Source: Aquirufa beregesia (GTDB lineage Bacteria; Bacteroidota; Bacteroidia; Cytophagales; Spirosomataceae). From it: a DNA stretch of 64,000 bases. The notes beneath the pieces were generated by a model. That model saw only the letters and a program-made list of their open reading frames with translations. It was not told the DNA's origin and did no database searches. Position 1 is the stretch's first letter. The number at the start of each line of letters is the position of its first letter. Both the position numbers and the translations under genes were made by a program. Below are positions 45,396-55,532 of the stretch, in pieces. Location of the stretch: NCBI RefSeq assembly GCF_011090385.1, contig NZ_SEWW01000002.1:299825-363824 (forward strand), read 5' to 3'.

Positions 45396-45869
45396 TTACC
45401 GCATACGATTCGACGATTGTACCAGCATTTCATCTTTCCGGATCAAGCGATTCGCAATCATATTGGCTAATAATGCCACGATTAAGGCATAAAACCCTAA
45501 GTCATAGGCGCCTTGCATTTCTGGATTAAATAGGGGAATCGTTTTTTTATAAATGGTATAAAAACTATATCCCATGGTGGCTGCAATTAACATGGAATTG
45601 ACTAATCCCAAGGCCATTTGGCGCATTCTGTTCTTAAATTGGAACAATATGAAGGCTGTTAAGGCAACTGAAATCAAAAGTAATATCAGTGGAATGTAAT
45701 TCGCTTCTATTTGCGTTTTTCCTTGTATTTGAGAAGTCCATTCAGAAATAAATACGTGTGCAGTTTCACCTGACATGCCAGTTTTGGTCCATAATGGCCA
45801 GCCAGCTACCACTAAGATCTCAGCAATAATGACAATAAGTAAAAAAATAGATTGGGGTCTTTGAATCAT
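45396..45869 (-). CDS. DUF4293 family membrane protein
   Basis: A 157-residue protein with four membrane helices, at about 8-25, 57-77, 88-108 and 125-145. The start MIQRPQSIFLLIVIIAEIL is typical of the DUF4293 family of Bacteroidota. The function is unknown. The last charged residues (RLIRKDEMLVQSSNRMR) should lie in the cytoplasm. It is next to the phytoene-desaturase-like gene on the same strand, 23 bases away. Confidence 0.85.
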   Translation of the reverse strand: MIQRPQSIFLLIVIIAEILVVAGWPLWTKTGMSGETAHVFISEWTSQIQGKTQIEANYIPLILLLISVALTAFILFQFKNRMRQMALGLVNSMLIAATMGYSFYTIYKKTIPLFNPEMQGAYDLGFYALIVALLANMIANRLIRKDEMLVQSSNRMR

Positions 45870-45892
45870 GATATTTCATATTTTCTGCGAAA

Positions 45893-47368
45893 TTACGCAT
45901 TTTCTTGAAAAAGCTTGGAAGCAATTTTGGCAGATGACAAGCAAAGGGGAATTCCTCCTCCTGGATGCACACTTCCTCCAATCCAATACAAGTTTTTAAT
46001 GGCACTACGGTAATTGGGATGCCGTAAAAATGCGGCAAATCGATTATTGGAAGCATTTCCGTAGAGTGCTCCACCCGAAGAAGATGTGCGCTCTTCAATC
46101 CTTCTTGGATCTAAATAGTCTTCCGCTACTAGGCACAAGCTGATGTCTTCTCCCAAAGCCCGGCTGATTTTTTGAATCACTCTTTCTCGGGTTAGTTGCA
46201 CTAATTCATCCCAGTTTTGCCCTTGGTTGGCAGGGGCATTGATTAAAATAAACCAATTTTCTCCACCTGGAGGGGCATCCACAGGAGCTATTTTGCTGGA
46301 AATATGAAGGTATACCGTAGGGTCATCCAACAAGGTTTTGTCGGCAAATAGCGCTTTGAATTCTTCTTGATATTGCTCAGAAAAGAAGATATTATGGACG
46401 CCTAATTCATCCCATTGTTTGTTCATCCCCCAATAAAAAATAATGCCAGAACTCGATTTTTCTTGTTGAAGAAGCCTTTGGGGTTGAATTTGATCTGGGA
46501 GTAATTGTTGATAAGAGGGCCTTATATCCATGTTACTTGCCAGAATGTCAAATGGATATTTTCCTTTAGCCGTTTCTAAACCCACCGCTTGATTATTTTC
46601 ACAAAGTATCCGATTGACCTTTTCATTGAAATGAAATTGTACACCTAGATCTTGGGCAAGTTGGTACAAGGATTGGGTAATGGAAATCATGCCTCCTTGA
46701 GGGAAAAAGGCTCCTATATTATATTCTAAATGAGGAATGATGGATAAAGTTGCAGGTGTTTGGTAAGGGTCTGAACCATTATACGTGGCATATCGGTCGA
46801 ATAATTGAACCGTTTTAGGGTTTTTAAAGCGGTTTTTGTGCAATTGGTGCATGGTGGAAAACATGCCTAAACGAGGAATGTTCCAATACCCTTTCCAGGC
46901 CTTTTTACTGAGCCAGGTACTAGCTTGATGTAAGGAATTTTCGAGGAAAAGTTCGGAAATGATTTGGTATTTTTCTTGTAAACCTAAAATGAAATCATGT
47001 ACGTTTTTCTCGTTTTCACCCAAATTTTTGGCGATTTCATGGGCTGTATCTGCGGGGTTTTCCAGGGTACAAAGGCGGGTATGGTCTTCCCAAAAATAGC
47101 GGCAAACTTCAGGTAATCGACTATAGTTAAAATAGTCTCTTGGGTCTTTATTGGCTAAGGTGAATAATTCATCCACCAGATGCGGAAGGGTAAATAAAGA
47201 AGGGCCCGCATCAAACCGAAAGCCTTTGATTTGGAATTCAGACAACTTCCCGCCAGGAAAGGAGTTAGCCTCAAATACTTGGACTTGATGACCTAAACAA
47301 GCCATGCGAATAGCAAAAGCCAACCCCCCAACCCCCGATCCTACAACCCCAGCTTGTTTCATAGTCAT
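45893..47368 (-). CDS. phytoene desaturase/carotenoid oxidase-like FAD protein (CrtI family)
   Basis: A 491-residue flavoprotein. Residues 6-37 form the FAD-binding Rossmann motif (AGVVGSGVGGLAFAIRMACL, then VQVFEA), and the C-terminus carries YWIGGSVHPGGGIPLCLSSA, the signature of CrtI enzymes. It probably desaturates phytoene or oxidises a related carotenoid, in keeping with the pigmentation common in this phylum. CrtB or other carotenoid genes are not in the window, so the exact substrate is open. Confidence 0.88.
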   Translation of the reverse strand: MTMKQAGVVGSGVGGLAFAIRMACLGHQVQVFEANSFPGGKLSEFQIKGFRFDAGPSLFTLPHLVDELFTLANKDPRDYFNYSRLPEVCRYFWEDHTRLCTLENPADTAHEIAKNLGENEKNVHDFILGLQEKYQIISELFLENSLHQASTWLSKKAWKGYWNIPRLGMFSTMHQLHKNRFKNPKTVQLFDRYATYNGSDPYQTPATLSIIPHLEYNIGAFFPQGGMISITQSLYQLAQDLGVQFHFNEKVNRILCENNQAVGLETAKGKYPFDILASNMDIRPSYQQLLPDQIQPQRLLQQEKSSSGIIFYWGMNKQWDELGVHNIFFSEQYQEEFKALFADKTLLDDPTVYLHISSKIAPVDAPPGGENWFILINAPANQGQNWDELVQLTRERVIQKISRALGEDISLCLVAEDYLDPRRIEERTSSSGGALYGNASNNRFAAFLRHPNYRSAIKNLYWIGGSVHPGGGIPLCLSSAKIASKLFQENA

Positions 47369-47430
47369 TATATTTCTGCAAATGGCCTAACTTATTAAAA
47401 GGACAAAATGTTTAAAACGGATATTTTCCG

Positions 47431-47438
47431 TAATTTTG
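47431..47438 (+). promoter_or_regulatory. candidate -7 promoter element for aspS
   Basis: TAATTTTG matches TAnnTTTG and lies 29 bases before the aspS start codon. The -33 distance has ATGT, only a partial fit. Confidence 0.4.
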
Positions 47439-47467
47439 CACAAATTTTTTTAATCTGAGAATAAACT

Positions 47468-49228
47468 ATGCTACGCACTCATACGAATGGCGAATTACGA
47501 TTGGATCATGTTGGGCAAGAAGTTACCTTATGTGGTTGGATACAGCGAACAAGGGATAAAGGGGGAATGATTTGGGTTGATTTACGTGATCGCTATGGTA
47601 TCACGCAGCTGATGTTAGAGGAAGGTAAATCAAGTACAGAAGCTTTAGCCATGGCTCGTAATTTAGGTAGAGAGTTTGTTGTGGAGGCCAAAGGTGTCGT
47701 GGTGGAGAGATTAGCCAAAAATGATAAGTTAGCCACTGGGGATATAGAGATTAAGGTGAGTCAGATAAAAGTCCTTAATCCAGCTAAATTGCCTCCATTT
47801 TTGATTGAAGATGAGACAGATGGTGGGGAGGATATACGTATGAAATACCGTTACTTGGACCTTCGCCGTGCTCCTATTCGTGAAAGTTTGCGTTTACGCC
47901 ATACGGTTGCCAAAGAAGTTCGTCGTTATTTGGATGACGCGGATTTCATTGAAGTGGAAACGCCTGTTTTGATTAAATCTACCCCAGAAGGAGCACGTGA
48001 TTTCGTTGTGCCTTCACGTATGAACCCAGGTGAATTTTATGCTTTACCACAGTCTCCACAAACATTTAAGCAACTCTTGATGGTTTCGGGTTTTGACCGT
48101 TATTATCAATTAGTGAAGTGTTTTCGGGATGAGGATTTGCGAGCTGATAGACAGCCTGAATTTACGCAAATCGACTGCGAGATGTCTTTCGTGGAGCAAG
48201 AAGATATTTTAAACATGTTTGAAGGTTTGATCCGTCATTTGTTTTTACAAGTGAAAGGATTGGATATCGGAGAAGTATCTCGGATGACCTATGCCCATGC
48301 AATGAAATATTATGGTTCTGATAAACCAGATATCCGTTTTGATATGCATTTTGTGGAATTGAAAGGGGAAGAAAATGACCTGACATCGGGTAAAGATTTC
48401 CAAGTATTTGATTCGGCATCGCATGTGGTTGGTATTTGTGTGAAAGGTGCGGCTGAATATACGCGCAAGCAAGTAGATGAGTTAACGGATTTTGTTCGTC
48501 GCCCCCAGATTGGTGCAAAAGGATTAATTTATGTTCGTCATCAAGCAGATGGATTGAAATCATCCGTAGATAAATTTTATGGAGAAGAGGATTTGAAGAA
48601 ATGGTCTGCGGCCTTTCAATCGGAGCCTGGAGATTTGATGTTGATTTTAAGTGGAGAAGGGGATAAGGTGCGAAAGCAATTGAATGAGTTGAGGTTAGAA
48701 ATGGGGACTCGTATGGGATTGCGTGATCCAAATAATTATAAGGTACATTGGGTGGTTGATTTTCCTTTATTGGAATATAGTGAAGAAGAAAATCGCTGGT
48801 TTGCGATGCACCATCCATTTACAAGCCCTAAGCCAGAGGATATTTCATTGATGTTGGCAGGTGATTTGGGCAAAGTAAGAGCTAATGCCTATGATTTAGT
48901 GGTGAATGGAGTAGAAGTAGGTGGAGGATCTATTCGTATCTTTCAAAAAGAGCTTCAATCAACGATGTTTGAGGTTCTTGGATTTACAGAAGAAGAAGCT
49001 AAAGCGCAATTTGGCTTTTTATTAGATGCATTTGAGTATGGTGCCCCTCCTCATGGCGGATTAGCCTTTGGATTTGACCGCTTATGCTCTTTGTTTGGAG
49101 GTTCTGAATCGATTCGAGATTACATCGCATTCCCTAAAAATAATGCAGGTAGGGATGTGATGATAGACTCACCATCACCCCTTGCCCCTGCACAATTAAG
49201 GGAACTAAAAATTAAGACGGATTTATAA
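47468..49228 (+). CDS. aspS: aspartyl-tRNA synthetase
   Basis: Charges tRNA-Asp. The 586 residues comprise the N-terminal OB anticodon-binding domain ([20 protein letters not shown]), the class II core with motif 2 [20 protein letters not shown] near residue 220, the bacterial GAD insertion (about 280-410), and motif 3 [15 protein letters not shown] near 535. The usual length and order mark it as bacterial AspRS, not the archaeal AspRS type. Its 3' end overlaps that of the carbonic anhydrase gene by six bases. Confidence 0.97.
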   Translation: MLRTHTNGELRLDHVGQEVTLCGWIQRTRDKGGMIWVDLRDRYGITQLMLEEGKSSTEALAMARNLGREFVVEAKGVVVERLAKNDKLATGDIEIKVSQIKVLNPAKLPPFLIEDETDGGEDIRMKYRYLDLRRAPIRESLRLRHTVAKEVRRYLDDADFIEVETPVLIKSTPEGARDFVVPSRMNPGEFYALPQSPQTFKQLLMVSGFDRYYQLVKCFRDEDLRADRQPEFTQIDCEMSFVEQEDILNMFEGLIRHLFLQVKGLDIGEVSRMTYAHAMKYYGSDKPDIRFDMHFVELKGEENDLTSGKDFQVFDSASHVVGICVKGAAEYTRKQVDELTDFVRRPQIGAKGLIYVRHQADGLKSSVDKFYGEEDLKKWSAAFQSEPGDLMLILSGEGDKVRKQLNELRLEMGTRMGLRDPNNYKVHWVVDFPLLEYSEEENRWFAMHHPFTSPKPEDISLMLAGDLGKVRANAYDLVVNGVEVGGGSIRIFQKELQSTMFEVLGFTEEEAKAQFGFLLDAFEYGAPPHGGLAFGFDRLCSLFGGSESIRDYIAFPKNNAGRDVMIDSPSPLAPAQLRELKIKTDL

Positions 49229-49864
49229 TTCTTCGTCGAAATTGTAAGAGAACACTGAACTTTGCCATTCATTTGGATTAATGTTCAAGATTTCTTTAAT
49301 CTCACCATGATGCATATCGAATACCCAGCCGTGAAGGTATGGGTATTCGAATTTTTTCCAAGCTTTCTGTACAATCGTCGTTTTCGCTAAGTTGAGCACT
49401 TGTTCTTTTACGTTCAATTCAACTAATCGATCAAACTGCTCTTTTTCGCTAGGGAGTTCCTGAATTTCAGTGAAATTCTTTTCATAAACTTCCTTGATGT
49501 TTCTAAGCCATTTATTGATTAGACCATAATCTTTATTGGTCATAGCTGCACGTACACCCCCGCAATTATAATGCCCGCATACAATCACATGTTTTACTTG
49601 TAATACCTCCACGGCATATTGTAACACAGAAAGCAAATTCATGTCGGTATGTACCACCATATTGGCCACATTTCTATGGACAAATATGTCGCCAGGGTTA
49701 GCATGGGTGATTTCCTCGGCAGGAACCCGACTGTCCGCACAGCCAATCCAAAGAAAAAGGGGTTTTTGGTCTTTGGAGAGGTTGTCAAAATAATGTTCAT
49801 CAACGGCCAATCTTTCAGAGGCCCAAGCTTTATTACTTAATAGGAGTTTTTTATATTCTTTCAT
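49223..49864 (-). CDS. can: beta-class carbonic anhydrase
   Basis: Interconverts CO2 and bicarbonate. The 213 residues carry the zinc ligands in the standard order: [14 protein letters not shown] (Cys and the Asp-Arg pair), HRNVANMV, and [15 protein letters not shown] (His and Cys). It is cytoplasmic. It starts 2 bases after the SulP gene, so the two are surely co-transcribed; together they suggest bicarbonate uptake and hydration for carboxylation reactions such as the one begun by CarA. Confidence 0.96.
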   Translation of the reverse strand: MKEYKKLLLSNKAWASERLAVDEHYFDNLSKDQKPLFLWIGCADSRVPAEEITHANPGDIFVHRNVANMVVHTDMNLLSVLQYAVEVLQVKHVIVCGHYNCGGVRAAMTNKDYGLINKWLRNIKEVYEKNFTEIQELPSEKEQFDRLVELNVKEQVLNLAKTTIVQKAWKKFEYPYLHGWVFDMHHGEIKEILNINPNEWQSSVFSYNFDEEL

Positions 49865-49866
49865 GT

Positions 49867-51396
49867 TTATTTTCTTTTGATTTCGGCCTCTATGCCTCTT
49901 TCGTGTGCTGTATTGATAAATTCTTGAATGAGTAATTTAATATCATGGTCCATGAAATGAACTTTTGTGGTGTCTATGTACACCTCAGAGCCCGATGGAA
50001 TCTTTCGGAAAGTTTCTTTCAAAGCCATTTTATGTAAAAAGGTTACGTCTTTTTGGAATTTAATCAAAATTTCATTTTGACTAGTAAAAACCGAAAATAC
50101 GGAGGAATAATTGGTTACAATGACAAAACCAATGCCCACGATTGTTCCAATAAAAATGCCCCATAGTAAGTCGACCAATACGACCACGATAATGGTTATT
50201 AAAAATGGTATCCATTGTTTCCAACCCTCAGAAATGACTTTTTGGAACTGGCTAGGATGGGCTAGTTTATATCCCGTGTAAAGTAATATGCTGGCTAAGC
50301 AAGCCAAAGGGATTTCATTCAAATATTGAGGCAATAGTAAAACCGCCAATAACAAGAGAATTCCATGAAAGAAACCTGACATTTTACTCTTTCCTCCGGC
50401 GTAGACATTGGTCGAAGAACGAACAATCACGGATGTAATAGGTAAACCTCCTAAAAAGCCAGAAAAGATGTTTCCCATCCCCTGAGCTAAAAGTTCCCGA
50501 TCAGCAGAAGAAATTCTTTTGGCAGGATCTAGGGAGTCAGTGGCTTCTAATGATAATAGAGATTCTAAGCTGGCAACTAATGCTAATGTAATGGCTAGGC
50601 TATACACTTTAGGGTTGCTTAGAAATTCCCAATCCGGGAAAACCATGGCTTGTCCAATTTCGGCAAGATTAGAAAAAAGAGGTAAGCCCACCATGTGTTC
50701 TTTGGAATTACCTAAATACCAATCTGGCATCCAAACGGTATAGGCGCTATTGATGAGAACACCTAAGATAACCACAAATAAGGAAGCAGGCATTTGGCTG
50801 AGTAAGGGTATTTTTTTACTAAGGGGTGTCCATGAAAACAATAAAATTAATCCACCAAGAGCAATAATCAATGCCCCAGGATTGATGGATAAAAGCGAAC
50901 CTACTAATTCACTAAAGGTATTTTGTCCATCAGCACTTTGGTTAAACTCAAACTCCCCAATGAAGTCTAAATCATCTCCAATGGCATGGGGAATCTGTTT
51001 TAAAATGATGACAATACCAATGGCCACAAGCATCCCACGGATGACAGATGAAGGGAAAAAACTCCCCAATTTGCCCATTTTGGCCAGCCCTAATACCATT
51101 TGGATGATACCTGCTAAAATAATAACGACTAAAAAACCAGCAAAAGAGCCAATATCTACAATGGCATTAGCCACAATGATGGTTAGACCTGCAGCTGGTC
51201 CACTGACAGATAATTGAGAACCGGAGACCCATGAAACGATGGTTCCACCAATGATACCAGCAATTAATCCGGCAAGTAAAGGTGCCCCAGAGGCCAAAGC
51301 AATACCTAGGCATAGTGGTAGAGCGACCAGAAAGACCGCAATTCCTGATTTCCAATCCCCTTCTGCGAAGGATTGAAGATAATTTTTGAATGACAT
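49867..51396 (-). CDS. SulP-family anion (bicarbonate/sulfate) transporter
   Basis: A 509-residue protein with ten or more membrane helices; the first half carries AVFLVALPLCLGIALASGAP and VSGPAAGLTIIVANAIVDIG. A C-terminal STAS domain lies at about 425-505 (SEVYIDTTKVHFMDHDIKLL). SulP proteins move sulfate, bicarbonate or chloride. The neighbouring carbonic anhydrase gene, 2 bases downstream, favours bicarbonate (BicA-like) over sulfate. Confidence 0.93.
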   Translation of the reverse strand: MSFKNYLQSFAEGDWKSGIAVFLVALPLCLGIALASGAPLLAGLIAGIIGGTIVSWVSGSQLSVSGPAAGLTIIVANAIVDIGSFAGFLVVIILAGIIQMVLGLAKMGKLGSFFPSSVIRGMLVAIGIVIILKQIPHAIGDDLDFIGEFEFNQSADGQNTFSELVGSLLSINPGALIIALGGLILLFSWTPLSKKIPLLSQMPASLFVVILGVLINSAYTVWMPDWYLGNSKEHMVGLPLFSNLAEIGQAMVFPDWEFLSNPKVYSLAITLALVASLESLLSLEATDSLDPAKRISSADRELLAQGMGNIFSGFLGGLPITSVIVRSSTNVYAGGKSKMSGFFHGILLLLAVLLLPQYLNEIPLACLASILLYTGYKLAHPSQFQKVISEGWKQWIPFLITIIVVVLVDLLWGIFIGTIVGIGFVIVTNYSSVFSVFTSQNEILIKFQKDVTFLHKMALKETFRKIPSGSEVYIDTTKVHFMDHDIKLLIQEFINTAHERGIEAEIKRK

Positions 51397-51440
51397 ATAC
51401 GTGTGGTTTGATTAAAATCTACAATAAATAAAAATGGAGA

Positions 51441-51794
51441 TTAACCACGCATATCTGGAGGAGGGGAAAAGCTTTGTAAATGAGGATGGGTCAACCTAAA
51501 TGGTTGAAAAACATGGGGATCCTGAATGGATTCTGAGTAAAATGTGAATTTTGAATCTTCGTGTTTGGAGAAAATGGATAAGCCATGCTGCGAGTCACCT
51601 TCCTCTTCTTCTTCCTCTTCTTCGCAAAGCTCAACCCATGGGGCCATGAACATTTTTGATTCTAAATTGTCTGTTTTAATGGTTGTTTTTGAAACAGGTA
51701 TAGTGGACACTGCCGTAATGGAATTAAGCTGCGAGTAAACCGTAGCTACCATCAAGAAGGCAAAGGCCAATAAAGTAAAACCTAGCTGTTTCAT
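51441..51794 (-). CDS. small secreted acidic protein, unknown
   Basis: A 117-residue protein with a signal peptide (GFTLLAFAFLMVATVYS) and then a low-complexity body: a run of eight Glu after ELC near residue 57, a His/Pro-rich end (HVFQPFRLTHPHLQSFSPPP) and a single Cys. I recognise no domain. The start codon overlaps the stop of the YwqK-like gene by one base (TAATG), so the two are translationally coupled. It could be a matrix or metal-binding protein; that is a guess. Confidence 0.6.
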   Translation of the reverse strand: MKQLGFTLLAFAFLMVATVYSQLNSITAVSTIPVSKTTIKTDNLESKMFMAPWVELCEEEEEEEEGDSQHGLSIFSKHEDSKFTFYSESIQDPHVFQPFRLTHPHLQSFSPPPDMRG

Positions 51795-52732
51795 TAGTCA
51801 AATTTCTGGGTACTTTGAAAGATAATTTTAGCTTGATTATCTCTCTCTTGCACTAGAACTGGCACAAAGTTATCAAATTTATCCTTTCCATAGCGCCATT
51901 CTTTTTTTAATCTTCCGCCACTTCCTTTTTCATGATATTCTCTCCAGCGACCTACCTTGACACTATCATCTAATTTCCCCTCTTCCTTGAGGAGGCCATT
52001 GGGATAAAAAGACAAAAATTGCCCAGCTATTTTGCCATATACTTTAGGGATAACTTCTTTTATCTTTTTTTGTTCTTTATCATAATAGGAAATGATGGAT
52101 TCAGCCGGAAAGCCTTTCTTGTAATATTGTTTATTCTCTAGCTCAAACTCTTGACCGTAATTTTCCCAGCGACCATCTTTCACTCCCATATAAAAATCCC
52201 CTTCTTCCACTAAATTTTCATGGATAAATTTTCGGTATGGACCATGACAAATTTGGGCATTTTTACTGTCTTTGATCGGGGAATTAACCACCCTGGATTG
52301 AGCAGGATCATACCACCATATTTCCTGGCTATAAGGACTTACAGCTTCATCTTCTACGTATTTTACTACATTTAACTCTTCCACCGTAGCTCTATTGCCA
52401 CTACCGTAAGTTCCTATTCGGCGTTCGGTTTTGACGCCAAGGTATTCATCTTTAATCTCAACTTTTTTCTTTTTCTGGCTATTTTTTGATTTCGAACCTA
52501 TGTTTTGTATCCCCAATTCAGATAAAATGGCCTTACTTTCTTTTTTCCAATTGGCACTCTCATCTTTGGTTTTACCCACCAAATCGGAAATACTTTGCAC
52601 CGTACTTTTATTGCTTTGGCTACTATCGATGGCAGGCTTTTTACTTGTTTGCAAGGCACTATTTTGTGCCCAACTTGGAAAAAATCCAAGTAATAATACA
52701 CTCACGCCTAGAAGTAGGTAAGATTTAATCAT
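51794..52732 (-). CDS. secreted YwqK/MORN-variant repeat protein
   Basis: A 312-residue protein with a signal peptide (LLLGVSVLLLGFFPSWAQ). From about residue 160 it has degenerate MORN-type repeats (HGPYRKFIHENLVEEGDFYM, then GVKDGRWENYG and YPNGLLKEEGKL, with VKVGRWREYHEKG), similar to proteins called YwqK family antitoxins. There is no sign of a toxin gene, so that name is doubtful; a structural envelope protein is at least as likely. It is coupled to the downstream acidic protein. Confidence 0.75.
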   Translation of the reverse strand: MIKSYLLLGVSVLLLGFFPSWAQNSALQTSKKPAIDSSQSNKSTVQSISDLVGKTKDESANWKKESKAILSELGIQNIGSKSKNSQKKKKVEIKDEYLGVKTERRIGTYGSGNRATVEELNVVKYVEDEAVSPYSQEIWWYDPAQSRVVNSPIKDSKNAQICHGPYRKFIHENLVEEGDFYMGVKDGRWENYGQEFELENKQYYKKGFPAESIISYYDKEQKKIKEVIPKVYGKIAGQFLSFYPNGLLKEEGKLDDSVKVGRWREYHEKGSGGRLKKEWRYGKDKFDNFVPVLVQERDNQAKIIFQSTQKFD

Positions 52733-52805
52733 GTGAAATGGAACGATAGCACTGCAAAATTATTTCGCAAATTAAGAATTTAAATAATTAGAACCTGCTT
52801 TTATG

Positions 52806-52813
52806 TATTTTTG
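52806..52813 (+). promoter_or_regulatory. candidate -7 promoter element before fcl
   Basis: TATTTTTG matches TAnnTTTG and lies 30 bases before the TTG start of fcl. No -33 TTTG is seen. Confidence 0.35.
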
Positions 52814-52843
52814 CACTCTTATGCAGCTTGTATTATTTAAATA

Positions 52844-53791
52844 TTGAATGAATTGGAAAAAGTAGCTAAAATATATGTTGCCGGGCATCGAGGCATGGTG
52901 GGTTCGTCCATCGTTCGTCAACTAATTTTACAAGGATATACGAATTTGATTCTGCGTACTTCTGCCGAGTTAGATTTGCGGAATCAAGCGGCCGTGGATG
53001 CTTTTTTTGCTCAAGAAAAACCTGATTATGTTTTTTTGGCTGCTGCCAAAGTAGGAGGAATTGTTGCTAACAATACCTATCGTGCTGATTTTTTATATGA
53101 AAACCTAGCCATCCAAAATCACGTCATTCACGCTTCTTTTGTTCAAAAGGTTAAAAAATTAATGTTTTTGGGTTCTTCTTGTATTTATCCTAAAATGGCC
53201 CCACAGCCTTTGAAAGAATCCTACTTATTGAGTGGTTTTTTAGAGCCTACTAATGAACCCTATGCCATTGCTAAAATTGCCGGAATTAAAATGTGTGAAG
53301 CTTATCGAGCTCAATATGGATGTCAGTTTATTTCCGTTATGCCTACCAATTTATATGGCATGAATGATAATTATGAGTTAGAGAATTCACATGTTTTACC
53401 CGCCATGATTCGGAAGTTTCATGAGGCGAAAGAACGGGGGGATAGTTCCATTACACTCTGGGGTACAGGTTCACCCAAAAGAGAGTTTTTATACGCAGAT
53501 GACCTGGCCAAGGCTTGTTTGTATTTAATGGAAAATTACAATCAATCGGAATTTATTAATATAGGTACCGGTGAAGATGTCAGTATTTTGGAATTAGCGG
53601 AGATGGTTAAAAAAATCACGGGCTATCAAGGAACAATTCACTGGGATACCTCTAGGCCGGATGGTACTCCTAGAAAACTCATGGATGTATCCAAATTGCA
53701 TGACTTAGGCTGGAAACATGAAGTAGAGTTAGCTGATGGGATTCAATTAGCCTATCAAGATTTTTTACAAAACCCTAAATCGAGGAAATAG
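52844..53791 (+). CDS. fcl: GDP-L-fucose synthase
   Basis: Epimerises and reduces GDP-4-keto-6-deoxymannose to GDP-L-fucose. The 315 residues have the NADP-binding motif [16 protein letters not shown], the active-site GSSCIYP, and the Tyr/Lys pair in YAIAKIAG. No ATG is in the right place; an ATG at 52848 is in another frame and stops at once, so I take the TTG at 52844. The three genes fcl, methyltransferase and yhdH-type are spaced by 5 bases each. gmd is not in the window. Confidence 0.94.
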   Translation: MNELEKVAKIYVAGHRGMVGSSIVRQLILQGYTNLILRTSAELDLRNQAAVDAFFAQEKPDYVFLAAAKVGGIVANNTYRADFLYENLAIQNHVIHASFVQKVKKLMFLGSSCIYPKMAPQPLKESYLLSGFLEPTNEPYAIAKIAGIKMCEAYRAQYGCQFISVMPTNLYGMNDNYELENSHVLPAMIRKFHEAKERGDSSITLWGTGSPKREFLYADDLAKACLYLMENYNQSEFINIGTGEDVSILELAEMVKKITGYQGTIHWDTSRPDGTPRKLMDVSKLHDLGWKHEVELADGIQLAYQDFLQNPKSRK

Positions 53792-53796
53792 GAAGG

Positions 53797-54534
53797 ATGC
53801 ACGTGAAAGAGTGGTTTAGTACCTGGTTTGATTCCCCTTATTACCATATTTTATATGCCCAACGAGATGAGGTGGAGGCTGCGGCATTTATTAGCTCGCT
53901 ACAAACAAAATTAAAGCTTCAACCAGGCGCCCAAGTACTGGATGTTGCTTGTGGAAAAGGCAGACATGCCATTACACTGCATGATTTAGGATTAGATGTT
54001 AAAGCGTTTGATCTATCACCTTCCAATATTGAGCAAGCTCAAGCATTTGCTACCGACAACCTTTCATTTTTTGTTCATGATCTAAGGAATGCCTTGCCAC
54101 CCACATGGCAGTATGATGCCATCTTTAATTTCTTTACCAGCTTTGGGTATTTTGATTCACAAGAAGAGAATCAACAAGCATTCAAGGTACTGAGTGATGT
54201 TCTGAAAACTCAAGGGGTTTTTGTCTTGGATTTTTTCAATCCAAGCTACGTCATTGCCCATTTGATAGAAGAGGAAAGCTTGGTCAGAGGAGGTATTCAT
54301 TTTCAGATTAGACGTTGGGAATCTGAGGGATATTTATTTAAATCCATCGATTTTGAAGATCAAGGGGAGGCTTATCATTTTGAGGAGCGGGTGGAGTTGA
54401 TATCCAAAAATGATTTTATAGCCTATGCTGCCAAAGCCGGATTACATTTGGTGGATTTGCTTGGAGATTATAAATTAGGTTCTTTTGATGAAAAGAACTC
54501 TACCCGTATGATTTTCGTCTGGGTGAAAAAATAG
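53797..54534 (+). CDS. class I SAM-dependent methyltransferase
   Basis: A 245-residue protein with the Rossmann motif I VLDVACGKGRHAITLHDLGL near residue 48 and motif II KAFDLSPSNIEQAQ. It has a fold like that of UbiE/small-molecule methyltransferases. The substrate cannot be told. It lies in an operon between the GDP-fucose synthase and the YhdH-type reductase, and so might act on a sugar or lipid, but this is only context. Confidence 0.85.
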   Translation: MHVKEWFSTWFDSPYYHILYAQRDEVEAAAFISSLQTKLKLQPGAQVLDVACGKGRHAITLHDLGLDVKAFDLSPSNIEQAQAFATDNLSFFVHDLRNALPPTWQYDAIFNFFTSFGYFDSQEENQQAFKVLSDVLKTQGVFVLDFFNPSYVIAHLIEEESLVRGGIHFQIRRWESEGYLFKSIDFEDQGEAYHFEERVELISKNDFIAYAAKAGLHLVDLLGDYKLGSFDEKNSTRMIFVWVKK

Positions 54535-54539
54535 GCCCC

Positions 54540-55532
54540 ATGGATTTTTTTAATGCATTATGGACTTCCGAAATGCCTGATGGGCATTTTGAAACAAGCC
54601 TTCAGGCTATTCCTTTTCATACCCTTCGATCGGATAGAGTACTTATCCAAGTTAGCTATTCATCGCTCAATTACAAGGATGCGCTATCGGCAAATGGACA
54701 CAAAGGAATCACTCGAGATTTTCCCCATATTCCTGGTATTGATGCCGTAGGGAAAGTGATTCAAGATCCAAGCCAAACGTATGCTCCTGGACAAGAAGTG
54801 ATTGTTACGGGATTTGATTTAGGCATGAATACCCATGGAGGTTTAGCCGAATATATAGCTGTGCCTGCCAACTGGATAATACCCTTACCTCATGGAATGT
54901 CTGCTCTCAAAGCCATGCAATGGGGCACGGCTGGTTTAACAGCTGGCATGGCTCTTGCTGCTCTTTGGCATCATGGAGTTCGACCTAATCAGGGTGAAAT
55001 AGGGGTAACAGGTGCAACAGGCGGGCTAGGATTAATTTCCATTTTATTGCTGAAACACCTTGGTTTTCAAGTGGCGGCTATTACAGGCAAAATGGACCAA
55101 TATGAGTTTTTGAAGCAAATGGGAGTAGATCGAATTATCGATCGGGAGGAATTTTTATCCGAAAAACCTCGCGCACTTTATCCCATGCAATTTGCAGGTG
55201 CAATTGATGTTGTTGGAGGAGAAGTCCTTAGTAAGATTATCAAAAGTTTACATTTTGGTGGTGCAGTTTCTGCATGCGGCATGGCATCAAGTGTCGAATT
55301 ACCTATGCAGATATATCCATTTATATTACGAGGAGCCAATTTACTAGGCATCTATTCGGCAGATTCTCCTTTGGAAAAGAAACAAGAAATTTGGGATAAA
55401 TTAGCCAATGACTGGAATATCCCATTGGAAGCTATTTCCCGTACGATTACATTGAAAGAAGCCCCTGCTTTTTTGACTAAAATTCGAGAAGGTAATCACA
55501 TTGGTCGAACAGTCGTTCGAATCAAGCCCTAA
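54540..55532 (+). CDS. YhdH/YhfP-type NADPH oxidoreductase (acryloyl-CoA reductase-like)
   Basis: A 330-residue medium-chain dehydrogenase without zinc ligands. Residues 40-75 (VSYSSLNYKDALSANGHKGI, then FPHIPGIDAVGKV) are a clear YhdH signature, and GVTGATGGLGLISILLLKHL near residue 158 is the NADPH-binding site. E. coli YhdH reduces acryloyl-CoA and related electrophiles. The stop codon overlaps that of the S8 protease by four bases (CTAA). Confidence 0.91.
   Translation: MDFFNALWTSEMPDGHFETSLQAIPFHTLRSDRVLIQVSYSSLNYKDALSANGHKGITRDFPHIPGIDAVGKVIQDPSQTYAPGQEVIVTGFDLGMNTHGGLAEYIAVPANWIIPLPHGMSALKAMQWGTAGLTAGMALAALWHHGVRPNQGEIGVTGATGGLGLISILLLKHLGFQVAAITGKMDQYEFLKQMGVDRIIDREEFLSEKPRALYPMQFAGAIDVVGGEVLSKIIKSLHFGGAVSACGMASSVELPMQIYPFILRGANLLGIYSADSPLEKKQEIWDKLANDWNIPLEAISRTITLKEAPAFLTKIREGNHIGRTVVRIKP

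Noticed and set aside
48162-48818. 218-residue open frame on the minus strand inside aspS
   Set aside because: It lies wholly opposite a highly conserved synthetase, has no recognisable domain and reads as a shadow rich in Ser, His and Leu.
51794-52732. YwqK-like gene as part of a toxin-antitoxin system
   Set aside because: It has a signal peptide and no toxin-like partner; the name rests on repeat similarity only.
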